64,000 bases of DNA from Paenibacillus borealis. GTDB taxonomy: Bacteria; Bacillota; Bacilli; Paenibacillales; Paenibacillaceae. How positions within the stretch are numbered: the first letter of the stretch is position 1; each line of letters opens with the position of its first letter. Made by a program: the position numbers and the translations under genes. The DNA lies in assembly GCF_000758665.1 (NCBI RefSeq), contig NZ_CP009285.1, positions 7,006,001-7,070,000 of the forward strand. The letters run 5' to 3'. The notes beneath the pieces were generated by a model. That model saw only the letters and a program-made list of their open reading frames with translations, made no database searches and had not been told where the DNA came from. Positions 22,801 through 30,355 of this stretch are shown here, piece after piece.

Positions 22801-24170
22801 GATTCAGCGTAGCCCGGATTCCCGTCTGGAAGCCCGCGGCCGGTCCGGGAATTATCGACCATATCCTCCCTGCTCTTGCCGGGCTTGATATCCGGGATAT
22901 GCGCTTCGTCAAACGGGTCATTCTCGTCCACATTCTGAATATCGATCGACTGTACATCAACGATACTGTCATCATAGTGCAGATCCAGCTTCACAGGCAT
23001 ATTGATCGCTGTCTGGAAGCCCGGCACTGCTACGGCATCAATGATGCCTGACTTGTACAGGATGGACCGGAGGTTAGTCTCGCGGTCTTCCATCGAAGTT
23101 GAACGGTTATTCGGACTTTGGGCACTTTCCTGGGGCGTGTTGTCGCCGGCCCGTACCGCTGAGAATTTGAACTTATACGTCTTCTCCTGATCAGGTGCCA
23201 GCACCAGGCTGGAAGCATCGGTGAAGTATCCGCGGCCGGTTTTCTGGATGTCCTTGGAGTGAATATACAGAACATTCAGCCCCGGATACCAGCCGCCGCT
23301 GTCGCCTGTCCAGTTCGCGAATGTATCCGCAGCACGCTGTTCTCCTGCTTCATGCATCCAATAATCCACATACTCAATGCGTGCGCCGCTATCGGGCACC
23401 GGGGTGAACAGCATGAAATTCCCTTCCCCGCTGGTGCGGATAGCATAGGAATACCCGCTGTCGGCACCAGCGAAATTATGCACAGTCACACGGTCATCAT
23501 AGGTATCTGATAAGGTCTGGTATTTATTATTCCAAGGCATAGGCAAGCCGATATCCCCGAATTCGATATACTGGCTGCTCTTGTTCTTCACAGTAATTTC
23601 CCATAGCAAGGAACCGTCATCCGTCTCCATATCGAAGACAGACTTCACATCGAAGCCTTTCATTACCCGCTGGGCGGTGGAATCCAGGTTCTGTCCGATA
23701 AAATTGACTTCGACCTTTTTCCCGTCTGCTGAAACCGATTTGTCTATATAAGGGTTATCCGGATTGATGGCCGAATATTGCGTAGATCCCCCGGCGGCCA
23801 GTGTTTTATTGGTGTCAACTTCTACGAAGCCATCCCTGTTATCAGGAAACACTTCACTGGCACCGGTACGGTAGGAAAAGAGCATTTCACCCATCCACTG
23901 GTGCTGGATCCCATTTTGCGGCGATGTAGTGTTAGGCAGCACGAAATTGACCGGTTCCCCCTGTTTATTGGCAGGGTTATTGTTAATATACAGCTCCTCA
24001 ATTTGTCCCAGATCTCCGACTTTGGCAGACAGGCTGGCATTGGAGATTTCATCCTTTACTGCTGTCACCGAAGCCGAAGGCGAAGCACTAACCTCCAGAG
24101 GCAGCGTTTGAAAGACCAGCAGCAGCGCGATCGCCAGCGGCCTCATTTTCTTAGAAATGATGGTCATCAT
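16815..24170 (-). CDS. Giant SLH-anchored surface protein, DUF5695-like with discoidin and Ig-like modules
   Basis: 2451 residues, exported and S-layer bound. A signal peptide (about 1-30, ending LEVSAS) precedes a roughly 1000-residue region that I match, from memory of the family, to DUF5695: a beta-sandwich followed by a helical domain with conserved Trp/Tyr/Asp stretches. Then come two Ig/PKD-like domains (about 1035 and 1133), a Big_4-like domain (about 1243), two discoidin-like carbohydrate-binding modules (about 1312-1465 and 1530-1680), four degenerate repeats of about 80 residues with the pattern 'GxI.GV...MEYR' (about 1693-2018), a Pro/Thr linker, and three SLH motifs at the end (about 2271-2451, for example ITRQDMAVL, TTRAEAAQVLYK). 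GGAGG sits just before tandem ATGs at 24170/24167. It is last in an operon with a sugar ABC importer, so a glycan-binding or glycan-cleaving role is likely; no catalytic residue can be named. Confidence 0.85.
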   Translation of the reverse strand: MMTIISKKMRPLAIALLLVFQTLPLEVSASPSASVTAVKDEISNASLSAKVGDLGQIEELYINNNPANKQGEPVNFVLPNTTSPQNGIQHQWMGEMLFSYRTGASEVFPDNRDGFVEVDTNKTLAAGGSTQYSAINPDNPYIDKSVSADGKKVEVNFIGQNLDSTAQRVMKGFDVKSVFDMETDDGSLLWEITVKNKSSQYIEFGDIGLPMPWNNKYQTLSDTYDDRVTVHNFAGADSGYSYAIRTSGEGNFMLFTPVPDSGARIEYVDYWMHEAGEQRAADTFANWTGDSGGWYPGLNVLYIHSKDIQKTGRGYFTDASSLVLAPDQEKTYKFKFSAVRAGDNTPQESAQSPNNRSTSMEDRETNLRSILYKSGIIDAVAVPGFQTAINMPVKLDLHYDDSIVDVQSIDIQNVDENDPFDEAHIPDIKPGKSREDMVDNSRTGRGLPDGNPGYAESSQFVETKIVNGEQHHIYSLQFGSIGNNSVRVEYKLKAGNEWVDKFTQYEFNVLAELDATSEAHSEFMADQTQDKDPESATYGNYFDWYLTSGIDLSTSHWGDDWSHDNINFMTLKNYLAPDPDEIRSIETYLIDFMWERFMKNTQDSYIVANWLKDSGAYTDKDKPYTRTFSEIMEATGFFNMYRIQKAYPNLIEYRESPQFYLEKAYNIYYKRVSTGAIGFYGEQQIPDMIEALKEEGMPAESANLQKRFALDKGRNMTYANYPYGSEFEYDNTGEEGAYAAAKALRTYYPADGRAEAAEASMEMADWKTRAMRGIQPTWFHYSVPVFRGGEGWWNFQYTASLAGYIMDDWLRYEDDGRSAEQTAIAQQRNYAAKLSNFNAVNMGQITADSVGSTSWRYSMYKGGTGTKDVYDGGSRVMHNGWNDFSGESEEGLYGSLLSISSDIVTDPVFGLFGYGAQVTDDGGSYHITPKDGFGKRINLIDENIYLALESDKIERAQIQKDGKGFTLQLLNPTAKEHASRITFDGSGMENGYYNLKLNGAAAGQFYVKNHKGVAVFQMGSAESAELTIEKSAGGENQAPQMTAELATQTPQALIPFMLNGIVTDDGAPEGTLTYTWEAVSTPEGGKLSFNHPKASITQATGTKEGSYTVKLSASDGQKNGSGQVTFELAAPPEKQPPAIGQVTAAQDVANNSIVVLSGAATPDPVHSGAGESQLTYTWAVKQQPDGAADISFVGGDKAVAYARVSKAGTYVFTFTAADGDKTASKDVTIEIKEDTVDAYRALSVVTRKDTVPVLPGQVNILSGDGYSEREIAWEAIDPGSYAGTGQFEAKGTVQGSELEVRATVYVVNTGLQNAAPTAKASASFSGGDGYPEAMNNGIDPKSSADFSPNRGAANSAWHNWGREGDPAWVTYEWDQPFLAFSMDVYVFQDGGGNFRPKDMQLMLRDENGKWYTPRALKGLGNELNKYNTTTFEPGFITGARIDMKPSVNGSGILEWKVYGYTGAADKSELVKVYNYVNTLNASNFIDPGLAPVDEAKAEASAVIKNMNATDGEIFQALEKLLADLRLLSPRDGNMAFLANPSSSYTSPWESLAAVNDGKKDSGSIPHWGTWGHEGAEEWVQYEWPQGAAIQSSNLVLWSDAGGIMPPTKVVYSYIPLDSVTNEWVTAGTITDGIKVVDHTPAESSNRYTFNSVLEVKALRVTMTKQSAAGDNGVGLWEWEVIQAASNPDRPAPVTPAGVAPSVLHGDDGKLTGVTTEMEYKKEGAGEYTAITGTEITGLTAGRYYVRYIATGSLSASLDKEVIIPEGQIQEQAAPDSSGWAITHANSDNGTKGIIEGVNDTMEYRKLGDESYTPVTGTAISDLEPGSYQIRYAAAEGLQASPPVIVDIRNEAKEDRDAPSADGLVITPPAAAGGNDGKIDNVTVDMEYRRVDGDLFIPVSGTSIEGLEAGSYELRYAGTDTSNPSSAILIVVPDGIKQEQNPPAGTEVKGVDVSVAGAKDGKITGVNPAMEYRQEGGDAGSWISITGAEVTGLGSGTYEVRVKETATHYASPSLTVVISNPAVDPGPTATPDPTPAPSPTSAPADAAAPVTTPSPTPVTIKVEGHLIKVEAPKADPATGIAKAATIRQADINQALEHAQADSSNVKTVRVEIPEAEGASAYVVELPAAALASDTGNIRIEVVTEIGTIIVPSNMLKSVGAGAKSVELTLSRADTSKLDPAAKAMIGSRPVIEWAFKLDGVAVPANNLNAPAEIRLLYASGAEELANSKYLAVSYIDANGRLVQIHNADYDAAGQAMVFTAANAGKYAIVYTKKSFNDVIKDSWYAAAVETMASKGFIEGTSEATFNPGNKITRSVYLAWLVRTLELTADFNTSFSDIQNTSPYYNEIGIAKALGIALGSDGSFQPDTEITRQDMAVLTMRALRAAGRVLQNGTAEDLKKFTDASKVAKYAADDMSAMVKMGFVNGRGNVSLSPDGTTTRAEAAQVLYKIFLQ

Positions 24171-24221
24171 AACCTCCTGTATACATGTCGTATGAACAAT
24201 CCTTTGTACAAGGGGAACGGA

Positions 24222-25091
24222 CTAATTCTTTAAGCCGGTAAGGGTAATACCCTCTACGAAATACCTTTGACCGATTAAGTAGAAAATGACACCCGGAGCG
24301 AAGGATAAGCAGGTTGCAGCCATCGTTAACGACCAGTCGCTCTTCAGCTGGCCCCGGAAATTGGTAAGTCCAAGGGCTATCGTATATTTATCGCTTGAAT
24401 TAATATAAATCATCTGCTGGAGCAGATCATTCCATAGTGTGATGAAGATAAACAACGCGACGACGATCATAGCCGGCTTGATGGCAGGCATGATGATATT
24501 GAACAGGATGCGGAAATATCCGGCACCGTCGATGGTTGCTGCTTGATCAAGCTCCCGCGGGATCGACATAATAAACTGGCGGATCAGAAAGATATTGAAC
24601 GCGCCGCCGCCGCAGAAATACGGAAGAATCAAAGGCCAATAGCTGTCACTGAAGCCCAGCCCCCGCGTCCAGCCGATATAAAGGGGAATAAGCGTAACCA
24701 TCGCAGGCAGCAGCATGGACCCCACACATAATGCCCAGATCAGGTTTTTGCCGCGAAAACGCAGTCTTGCAAAGGCGTATCCGCACAAAGTAGCCGTAAA
24801 TGTACCTGCCAGACAGGAAGGGACGATAATCACCATCGTGTTCCATAGGTACTTCCAGAATTTAAATACCTGCAGGGTCTTCTCATAATTGGAGAACAGC
24901 CAGTTGTCCGGGATCAGCGAGGGCGGATATTTGTAAATCTCAGCGTTCGTCATAAGCGATGTGCGGAAAATCCACCAGATCGGGAAGATAGCCAGGATGG
25001 CGAAAAGGATGACGACGGCAAAAGTTATAATGTTCAGGATTCTGTCTCTGCGTTTCCTGCTTCTTAGTCTGCCGTATGCCGCTGTGCTCAT
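24222..25091 (-). CDS. Carbohydrate ABC transporter permease (MalG/AraQ type)
   Basis: A 289-residue inner-membrane permease with six predicted membrane helices. The EAA loop that docks the ATPase is visible: ELDQAATIDGAGYFRILFNIIMPAIKP. GGAGG is nine bases before ATG 25091, and ATGA overlaps the stop of the preceding permease, so the two are translationally coupled. It forms the heterodimeric channel with the MalF-type partner. No ATPase is encoded in the locus; in Bacillales such importers commonly share MsmX-type ATPases encoded elsewhere. Confidence 0.92.
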   Translation of the reverse strand: MSTAAYGRLRSRKRRDRILNIITFAVVILFAILAIFPIWWIFRTSLMTNAEIYKYPPSLIPDNWLFSNYEKTLQVFKFWKYLWNTMVIIVPSCLAGTFTATLCGYAFARLRFRGKNLIWALCVGSMLLPAMVTLIPLYIGWTRGLGFSDSYWPLILPYFCGGGAFNIFLIRQFIMSIPRELDQAATIDGAGYFRILFNIIMPAIKPAMIVVALFIFITLWNDLLQQMIYINSSDKYTIALGLTNFRGQLKSDWSLTMAATCLSFAPGVIFYLIGQRYFVEGITLTGLKN

Positions 25092-26026
25092 TTGTCATCG
25101 CCTCCTTCATTGTAGATCCACCGGCCCGACGTCTTAAACAGCACTGTGGTAAAGACCGCCAGTATGGCAAAAATAATCAGCGTCGTTGCGCAGGCATAAC
25201 CCAGCCTGTAATTCACAAATGCCTGATCATACATCAGATAGGTCAGGAACCGCGAAGAGTTGCCCGGGCCGCCATTCGTTAACGCCAGCGCAGGTGTTAC
25301 AACTTGAAGGTTGGCGATCAGGCACATCAACAGGTTGTAGAAAATAATCGGTGTCATACACGGAATGGTAATGTGCCGGAAGCGATGCCATCCGCCCGCA
25401 CCGTCCATCTCCGCTGCTTCATGATACGTGACCGGAACATTTTGCAGCCCCGCCAGAAAGATAACAATCAGGTTCCCCGCCAGCCAGACTGAGATCAGGG
25501 AGAGGGAAGGGACGACAAAGCTGGAATCAGCGATAAACAGAATTTTGTTCAGCCCCAGCTCAGAGAGGACATAGTTAAAGAATCCGAAATTCCCCTCGTA
25601 CAGCCAAGACCATCCTACGTAAATCGCTGCAGCCGGCAGCACATAAGGCACATAGAACACGGCTCTGAAAAATCCCCTCGCCGGAATTTTCCGGTTCAGC
25701 AGCAGCGCAATAAACAGGGAATAAATCATGCTTCCGGTTACAGATAGCGCTGCAAAATAGATGGTCGAGATAATCGAGTCTTTAATGTAAGGATCGGTAG
25801 TGAAAATTTTGATGTAATTATCCAAGCCAATGAACACAGGGCTCTTGAGTCCGGTCCAATTCGTCAAGCTGATTCCCAGCACACCGACAAGCGGCAAATA
25901 CGTCAGAAAGATTAATCCCAGAAAAGCAGGAATCAAACAGATATAAGCAACGCGCGCCTCGGCTGAAAAAATCCGGGAACGCCGCTTCTGCAGTGGATTA
26001 ATGGTTTTCGTCTTAATGGTTTCCAT
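25088..26026 (-). CDS. Carbohydrate ABC transporter permease (MalF/UgpA type)
   Basis: A 312-residue permease with six predicted helices and an N-terminal basic extension. The EAA motif appears as VTYHEAAEMDGAGGWHRFRH and the TNGGPGNSSRFLTYLMYDQAF segment near the C-terminus is typical of the sugar CUT1 family. GGGGAGCAAGGT precedes ATG 26026. It follows the solute-binding protein gene after 72 bases holding a strong hairpin (26050-26093), which can lower permease expression relative to the binding protein. Confidence 0.92.
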   Translation of the reverse strand: METIKTKTINPLQKRRSRIFSAEARVAYICLIPAFLGLIFLTYLPLVGVLGISLTNWTGLKSPVFIGLDNYIKIFTTDPYIKDSIISTIYFAALSVTGSMIYSLFIALLLNRKIPARGFFRAVFYVPYVLPAAAIYVGWSWLYEGNFGFFNYVLSELGLNKILFIADSSFVVPSLSLISVWLAGNLIVIFLAGLQNVPVTYHEAAEMDGAGGWHRFRHITIPCMTPIIFYNLLMCLIANLQVVTPALALTNGGPGNSSRFLTYLMYDQAFVNYRLGYACATTLIIFAILAVFTTVLFKTSGRWIYNEGGDDK

Positions 26027-26049
26027 ACCTTGCTCCCCACCTCATGGTT

Positions 26050-26093
26050 AGGGGGATAACCACCGCTTCCAGAATACCGGCGGTTATCCCCCT
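26050..26093 (-). promoter_or_regulatory. Intercistronic hairpin between binding protein and permeases
   Basis: Arms 26050-26065 and 26078-26093 pair over 16 bp with a single mismatch (AGGGGGATAACC against GGTTATCCCCCT). There is no T-tract after it on the minus strand, so it is more likely an RNA-stabilising or attenuating element than a full terminator. Such hairpins commonly raise binding-protein levels over the permeases. Confidence 0.65.
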
Positions 26094-26098
26094 GTCTG

Positions 26099-27508
26099 TT
26101 ATTTGTTGCCTGTATGAGCCGCCTTCAAAGCATCCAGATTCTTGGAGATCGCATCCTTGGCCGTAGTCTTACCGGTCCAGACATCTCCCAATATGGATCC
26201 GAGCAGCGTATTAAAGTCCGTTGTATAGTTCGTATAGAACCATGCAGCCGGTCTCGCGGCAGGAGATTGCGCATAATCGACAACGGCTGACTTATATTCG
26301 TCATACGGAGGGAAGTTTGGATTCTCTACCCATTTGCGGGTAAGTGCTTCATCCTTATACCATTTATCCAGCGTTGGCATCCAAATACCTGAAGAGATGA
26401 GTTCCCAGTTGTTTTCTTCGGAGTTGTACCATTTCAGCCATTCCATCGCTTCTTTGGGATGTTTGGTTTGGGAGAATACAACATTGGCACCGCCTGTGCT
26501 GATGGTGACCTTATCCTTCATATATGGCAGTACAGCTACACCATAGTTCAGTCCTTCTTCTTTTGCCGTATTCAGGCTGGTTCCTACATTCCATTGACCG
26601 TTAGTTGCCATAGCAACAGTACCGGCAATAATCGTGCGCTGGATTCCATCATCGGTCTGTCCGACCGACAACGGGGCAACATGATCCTTCAGGTACAGAT
26701 CAGCCACCCTCTGAATAGCTTCAATGCTTGCGTCCTCCCCGACCTTAACCTCTGTACCATCTTCGGAGTAGAAGCCCCCGCCATTACTGAGTGTCCAGGC
26801 TTCCAGCTGCCACGGAAGATTCTCCACAGAAGCCCCAAACTGAACGATGCTCTGTGCATTGAAGCCATCATCGCCGGGATGCTTGCCGTTCTTGTCATTC
26901 GTCAGCTTCTTCGCGGCATCTACGAATTGATCCCATGTCCAGGCCTGATCCAGTGCAGATGGAGGATACGGTACGTTCGCTTTATCGAACATGTCTTTAT
27001 TATAGTAGAGCAGGAGAATTTCATTGGCCGCCGCATAGGCTACGGGCTTGCCCTGATATTTGTAGGCCAGGCTGTCCAGCGGCTTGCTGTCGCTTCCCTC
27101 GTACATGGCGCTTACATCATTCAGCATCCCTTCAGAGGACCATTGAATGACCCCGTCCTCCTTCAGCATCCCTGTATCCGGCAGCTGTCCGGCTGTTGCA
27201 AGCGTATTTAATTTCGTCATGTAGTTCTCCCAGGGAATCGCCTGCACCTCCACTTCAATCTTATCCTGGGAAGCATTGAACCGGTCTGCCACGGCCTGGG
27301 TTGTATTCCCCTCAGCCGCGCTGCCCCACATGGAGTAAATAATTTTGACCTTTTCAGCAGATGCTTCAGGTGCTTTGGTAGCTTCTGATCCGGGTGACGA
27401 TGTGCCTGTGTTTTTGTTTGTATTGGCCTCATTGCCCCCGCATCCAGCTGCACTTACTAATAGTGCAGTCAGGATAAGACCTGCCCCGAGTTTCTTTCCT
27501 GTTTTCAT
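26099..27508 (-). CDS. Carbohydrate ABC transporter solute-binding lipoprotein
   Basis: A 469-residue extracellular solute-binding protein, family 1. The signal peptide MKTGKKLGAGLILTALLV ends in the lipobox SAAGC, followed by an Asn/Thr/Ser-rich linker. Family features include 'IIYSMWG..AEGNTTQAVADRF', ANEILLLYYNKDMFDKA and the late GGANVVFSQTKHPKEAMEWLKWY block. It is the first gene of the importer operon. Upstream lie a TATAAT promoter, a cre-like site and two LacI-type operators, pointing to substrate induction and glucose repression. The ligand is unknown, presumably an oligosaccharide released by the surface protein. Confidence 0.93.
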   Translation of the reverse strand: MKTGKKLGAGLILTALLVSAAGCGGNEANTNKNTGTSSPGSEATKAPEASAEKVKIIYSMWGSAAEGNTTQAVADRFNASQDKIEVEVQAIPWENYMTKLNTLATAGQLPDTGMLKEDGVIQWSSEGMLNDVSAMYEGSDSKPLDSLAYKYQGKPVAYAAANEILLLYYNKDMFDKANVPYPPSALDQAWTWDQFVDAAKKLTNDKNGKHPGDDGFNAQSIVQFGASVENLPWQLEAWTLSNGGGFYSEDGTEVKVGEDASIEAIQRVADLYLKDHVAPLSVGQTDDGIQRTIIAGTVAMATNGQWNVGTSLNTAKEEGLNYGVAVLPYMKDKVTISTGGANVVFSQTKHPKEAMEWLKWYNSEENNWELISSGIWMPTLDKWYKDEALTRKWVENPNFPPYDEYKSAVVDYAQSPAARPAAWFYTNYTTDFNTLLGSILGDVWTGKTTAKDAISKNLDALKAAHTGNK

Positions 27509-27576
27509 AGCCTCTGATCTCCCTTCGAAATTAGCCTGAATTTGTATGTCTATCCATTCAACCCGGACTGAAAGGT

Positions 27577-27586
27577 TAAACGTTTA
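27577..27586. promoter_or_regulatory. LacI-type operator (TAAACGTTTA), leader of the importer operon
   Basis: A perfect 10-bp palindrome between the predicted transcription start (about 27705) and the binding-protein start codon. The same core occurs at 27790-27799, 30239-30248 and 31417-31426, always next to genes of this locus, so it is the likely site of the LacI protein encoded at 30356-31402. Confidence 0.75.
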
Positions 27587-27696
27587 GCATAAAGATTAAA
27601 ACCATCCGATAAAAGTGACTTTTCAGGACATTCTTCACACTGCTGGCAACTCAACGTATAACTAACCCTAGCTTATTTCAACGTCCCCCTCGTTTA

Positions 27697-27739
27697 GGAA
27701 GCGCTTACTTTATTATATCACCCGCAGTTTAGATTGAAT
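27697..27739 (-). promoter_or_regulatory. Importer-operon promoter with a cre-like site
   Basis: On the minus strand: -35 TTCAAT (27739-27734), 16-base spacer, -10 TATAAT (27717-27712), then GTAAGCGCTTCC (27708-27697). The last element matches the core of the CcpA cre consensus (TGWAANCGNTNWCA) around a perfect AAGCGCTT and would cover the transcription start, a position known for catabolite repression. Confidence 0.65.
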
Positions 27740-27788
27740 AACGACTATTTCAACCTATATTTATGAATTTTCAATCAGTATATCGAAG

Positions 27789-27800
27789 TAAAACGTTTAA
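27789..27800. promoter_or_regulatory. LacI-type operator overlapping the stop of the 805-residue gene
   Basis: TAAAACGTTTAA contains the AAACGTTT core. It overlaps the stop codon of the preceding gene (27797-27799) and lies about 50 bases upstream of the importer -35 box. With the site at 27577-27586 it brackets the promoter at a distance of about 213 bases, suggesting repression by looping. Confidence 0.6.
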
Positions 27801-30214
27801 ATTTCTGCTCGTTCAAACTTTCCCCCGGTAAACAATACACGCTTGATGCTTTCCCCTGCCGATGAAACGAATGACAGCCCTTGCTCCAGCATCACATATC
27901 TGGCCGGATATGCAGCGTAGCTTGTAATCTCCCAGCCCCGCTCTGCCGGCTCAATCAAACCATTTACACATCGCAGCTCTCCTTCGCTGTCTGTATACAG
28001 ATAGGTGGTTGTTCCAAAGCCGAGCAGATAAGCGACGAGTTCCTCTCCCATATCCCAGTCATCCCCCTCAATATCGGAGAACAGGCTGCTGAATAACGGA
28101 TCACTCGACTTTTTGAAAATGGATTGGCCAAAGCGGTTACGGGAAAGCTCCGGCATATTTAAATTAGGGGCGGCAATGCTGTACGTAGAAGCTGCCTCGC
28201 CGGGCTTAAGCTTGCGGGTTGTTGAATGTACATTCCAATCATAGCAGTTAAACATCGCCATTGTTGCCCGGTAACCGGCTTCCAGCAAGCGTGCATCTCC
28301 AATCGTTTCATAAGAAGACCGGGCGGCACCTGCTGCCAATCCCCCCCATAACGAATGTGTCATGAAGGATAAGGCCTCCCACCAGCGGTCCGGGGCATTG
28401 GCTCTATAATCATTGCTGAATCCGATGTTGGCAATAATCAGCGGAGCGTATCGTTCTGCTTCATCGGTTAAACCAGCCAGGCATAAAGCTTCACAGGTAA
28501 GTCCAAACCCGGCATTATCATAGAAATGCTCCGTCACGGCTCCCTGATACCCCTGCGCACCTTGCTTCAGCCCTTCTACCAGCGCTAACCATAGTTTGTT
28601 AAGCTTATCATGCCAATACATTAATGCGCTCTTCCACAGGTCCGCTAACAAATCTGCAATATACAGAATGAATATCCCTACAAGCTGCGATTCTTCCTGC
28701 TCACGCTTATTCCGGTGACACTCCGGGTCCAGCCTCATACACATGACCTGAGCGGCCCAAGTCAGATACATTTCCGGACTTCCGTAATATAAATGTGATT
28801 GATCAAATTTGGATAATAAATAATACACGTGGCCGATATAGTCAAAATCATAAATACGGTAAAAGGACCCGTAAAGCGGTTTGGGATGCAGGAAATCCCC
28901 ATGTTCAAACCAATGGTATTTTAGATCAAGGAAAGCAGACAGCTCCACTTTTCTGACTTGTGCCGGTACAGGGGGCGATAGAAGATTCTTCATCAGAATG
29001 AAAGCTAATTTGCCAAGCGATTCTCCTTGATTGGATAACGGCAGAAATGAATAGGGGCGGGTTACTGAGGCTGTATTAAAGCTGTTGTCACATAACCATT
29101 CGGCCCGTCTCTCAAGAATCTTATGAACAGGCTCGAGGACATTGCCGACTAGCATATCACATTTGCCGTTGCTGAGCTCAGCAACCAGCTTGATCTCCCC
29201 CGCTGACTTCAGCGGCAGAACTGCGCGTAACCGATTAGATTTTGCTGCGGGAACGATTGTGAATTCACTTGAGATATCCTTCTCGTATACAACACCTGCT
29301 TCACCGGTTGCGCTATACATTTTTACCGACTGCAGTGTTTCCTGCTCCGGCAAATCTACTTCGGCAATATATTTCCCTTCAGTAGTAGTAACAGATGAAT
29401 AGGTCCAGCCCGGATGTCCGTACTTGAGCGCTTTAGTATAGAAATCCGCCTGCCCGTCAAATGTTGTAAACACAAATGACCATTCTCTCTCGCCATAAGG
29501 CTCTAAGATGACAGGTGCATAGCCGCCGTAGATCCAATCACTGTCTGCCGACTGCTCAAGCGAGCTTCCATCCTCAATAAAGGACAAGCGGTGGTAGAGC
29601 ATTCCATCCAGTGACGGGGAGACCTGTTCCAGAAAACGATTGACATAACTGCAATATGTACCAAAGGCGGCAACACGTTCACCGGTACTGTATATAGCCA
29701 GATGGGGTGCCTCATTACTTCTGCGTACTGCTGCAAATTTGCTGAAATCCCCGCCCATATGCGGAAATACTGCGCAGGAATGCTTAATATTCCTCATAAC
29801 ATCACGATCACGGAACATGATATAGGCCAGAGAGAACCAGCTGTGAAATCCATTGATTCTTACGGCGGCAGCAGCAGGATTGGAACAACGGATCTTCCAT
29901 GTCCATTCTCCATTGTTGTTCAGCAGATATTCATATTGAACTTTAAATTTATCATGCACAAAAGTTACAGTAGCCGATGTATCACCCGCAACTTCAATAC
30001 AGGGTTTCAGGTTAGCGCTTTCAATCTGTTCATCATCAACCATAGCCGTCCATTGTCCAAAGGGCTTATGCTCCTGGGCGTAGCCGGCCTCTTGAACATA
30101 ACCTGCATCAATTACCCAGTTCATCCTTGCGGGATCCTCTGTCATAAAGAGGGCTTCGACTGTTCCTTCTGCTGAGAGGTTTACTTCAAACGTATCATTA
30201 CGAAGCAGTCTCAA
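27797..30214 (-). CDS. Cytosolic DUF5695-like protein related to the giant surface protein
   Basis: An 805-residue protein with no signal peptide or membrane segment. The start is TTG 30214, preceded by TAGGAG. Its layout follows the first 1000 residues of the surface protein at 16815-24170: an N-terminal beta-rich half, then a helical half. Parallel blocks include YYLLSKFDQSHLYYGSPEMY against MYRIQKAYPNLIEYRESPQF, FYDNAGFGLTCEAL against EYDNTGEEGAYAAAKAL, and similar blocks near the end (LLGFGTTTYLYTDSEG against LFGYGAQVTDDGG). The resemblance is weak and by eye. The (alpha/alpha)-barrel appearance hints at a glycoside hydrolase, phosphorylase or lyase acting on the imported sugar. It has its own promoter and operator (30239-30289) just upstream and sits between the LacI gene and the importer. 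Confidence 0.75.
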   Translation of the reverse strand: MRLLRNDTFEVNLSAEGTVEALFMTEDPARMNWVIDAGYVQEAGYAQEHKPFGQWTAMVDDEQIESANLKPCIEVAGDTSATVTFVHDKFKVQYEYLLNNNGEWTWKIRCSNPAAAAVRINGFHSWFSLAYIMFRDRDVMRNIKHSCAVFPHMGGDFSKFAAVRRSNEAPHLAIYSTGERVAAFGTYCSYVNRFLEQVSPSLDGMLYHRLSFIEDGSSLEQSADSDWIYGGYAPVILEPYGEREWSFVFTTFDGQADFYTKALKYGHPGWTYSSVTTTEGKYIAEVDLPEQETLQSVKMYSATGEAGVVYEKDISSEFTIVPAAKSNRLRAVLPLKSAGEIKLVAELSNGKCDMLVGNVLEPVHKILERRAEWLCDNSFNTASVTRPYSFLPLSNQGESLGKLAFILMKNLLSPPVPAQVRKVELSAFLDLKYHWFEHGDFLHPKPLYGSFYRIYDFDYIGHVYYLLSKFDQSHLYYGSPEMYLTWAAQVMCMRLDPECHRNKREQEESQLVGIFILYIADLLADLWKSALMYWHDKLNKLWLALVEGLKQGAQGYQGAVTEHFYDNAGFGLTCEALCLAGLTDEAERYAPLIIANIGFSNDYRANAPDRWWEALSFMTHSLWGGLAAGAARSSYETIGDARLLEAGYRATMAMFNCYDWNVHSTTRKLKPGEAASTYSIAAPNLNMPELSRNRFGQSIFKKSSDPLFSSLFSDIEGDDWDMGEELVAYLLGFGTTTYLYTDSEGELRCVNGLIEPAERGWEITSYAAYPARYVMLEQGLSFVSSAGESIKRVLFTGGKFERAEI

Positions 30215-30238
30215 GATATCACTCCTACCGATTTAATT

Positions 30239-30289
30239 TAAACGTTTAGATTTTGGGTTAATATTACCATAGTGTAAAATTGCCAGCAA
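30239..30289 (-). promoter_or_regulatory. Promoter and LacI-type operator of the 805-residue gene
   Basis: On the minus strand: -35 TTGCTG (30289-30284), 17-base spacer, -10 TAATAT (30266-30261), then the perfect palindrome TAAACGTTTA (30248-30239), which would overlap the first transcribed bases. A bound repressor there should block transcription. Confidence 0.7.
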
Positions 30290-30312
30290 GCCATTTATCC
30301 CTGCTGCAGATA

Positions 30313-30345
30313 AAGAGACTGCCTAATTTATGTGTACAGTCTCTT
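30313..30345 (-). terminator. Possible terminator of the LacI-family gene
   Basis: AAGAGACTG (30313-30321) and CAGTCTCTT (30337-30345) form a 9-bp stem just after the LacI stop. The following minus-strand bases (TATCTG) are only weakly U-rich, so termination may be inefficient. Confidence 0.5.
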
Positions 30346-30355
30346 CCCGCAATTA

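Noticed and set aside
26459..27211. A 250-codon antisense frame in the solute-binding protein gene
   Set aside because: Opposite to a clearly coding lipoprotein gene with intact motifs; composition typical of a shadow frame.
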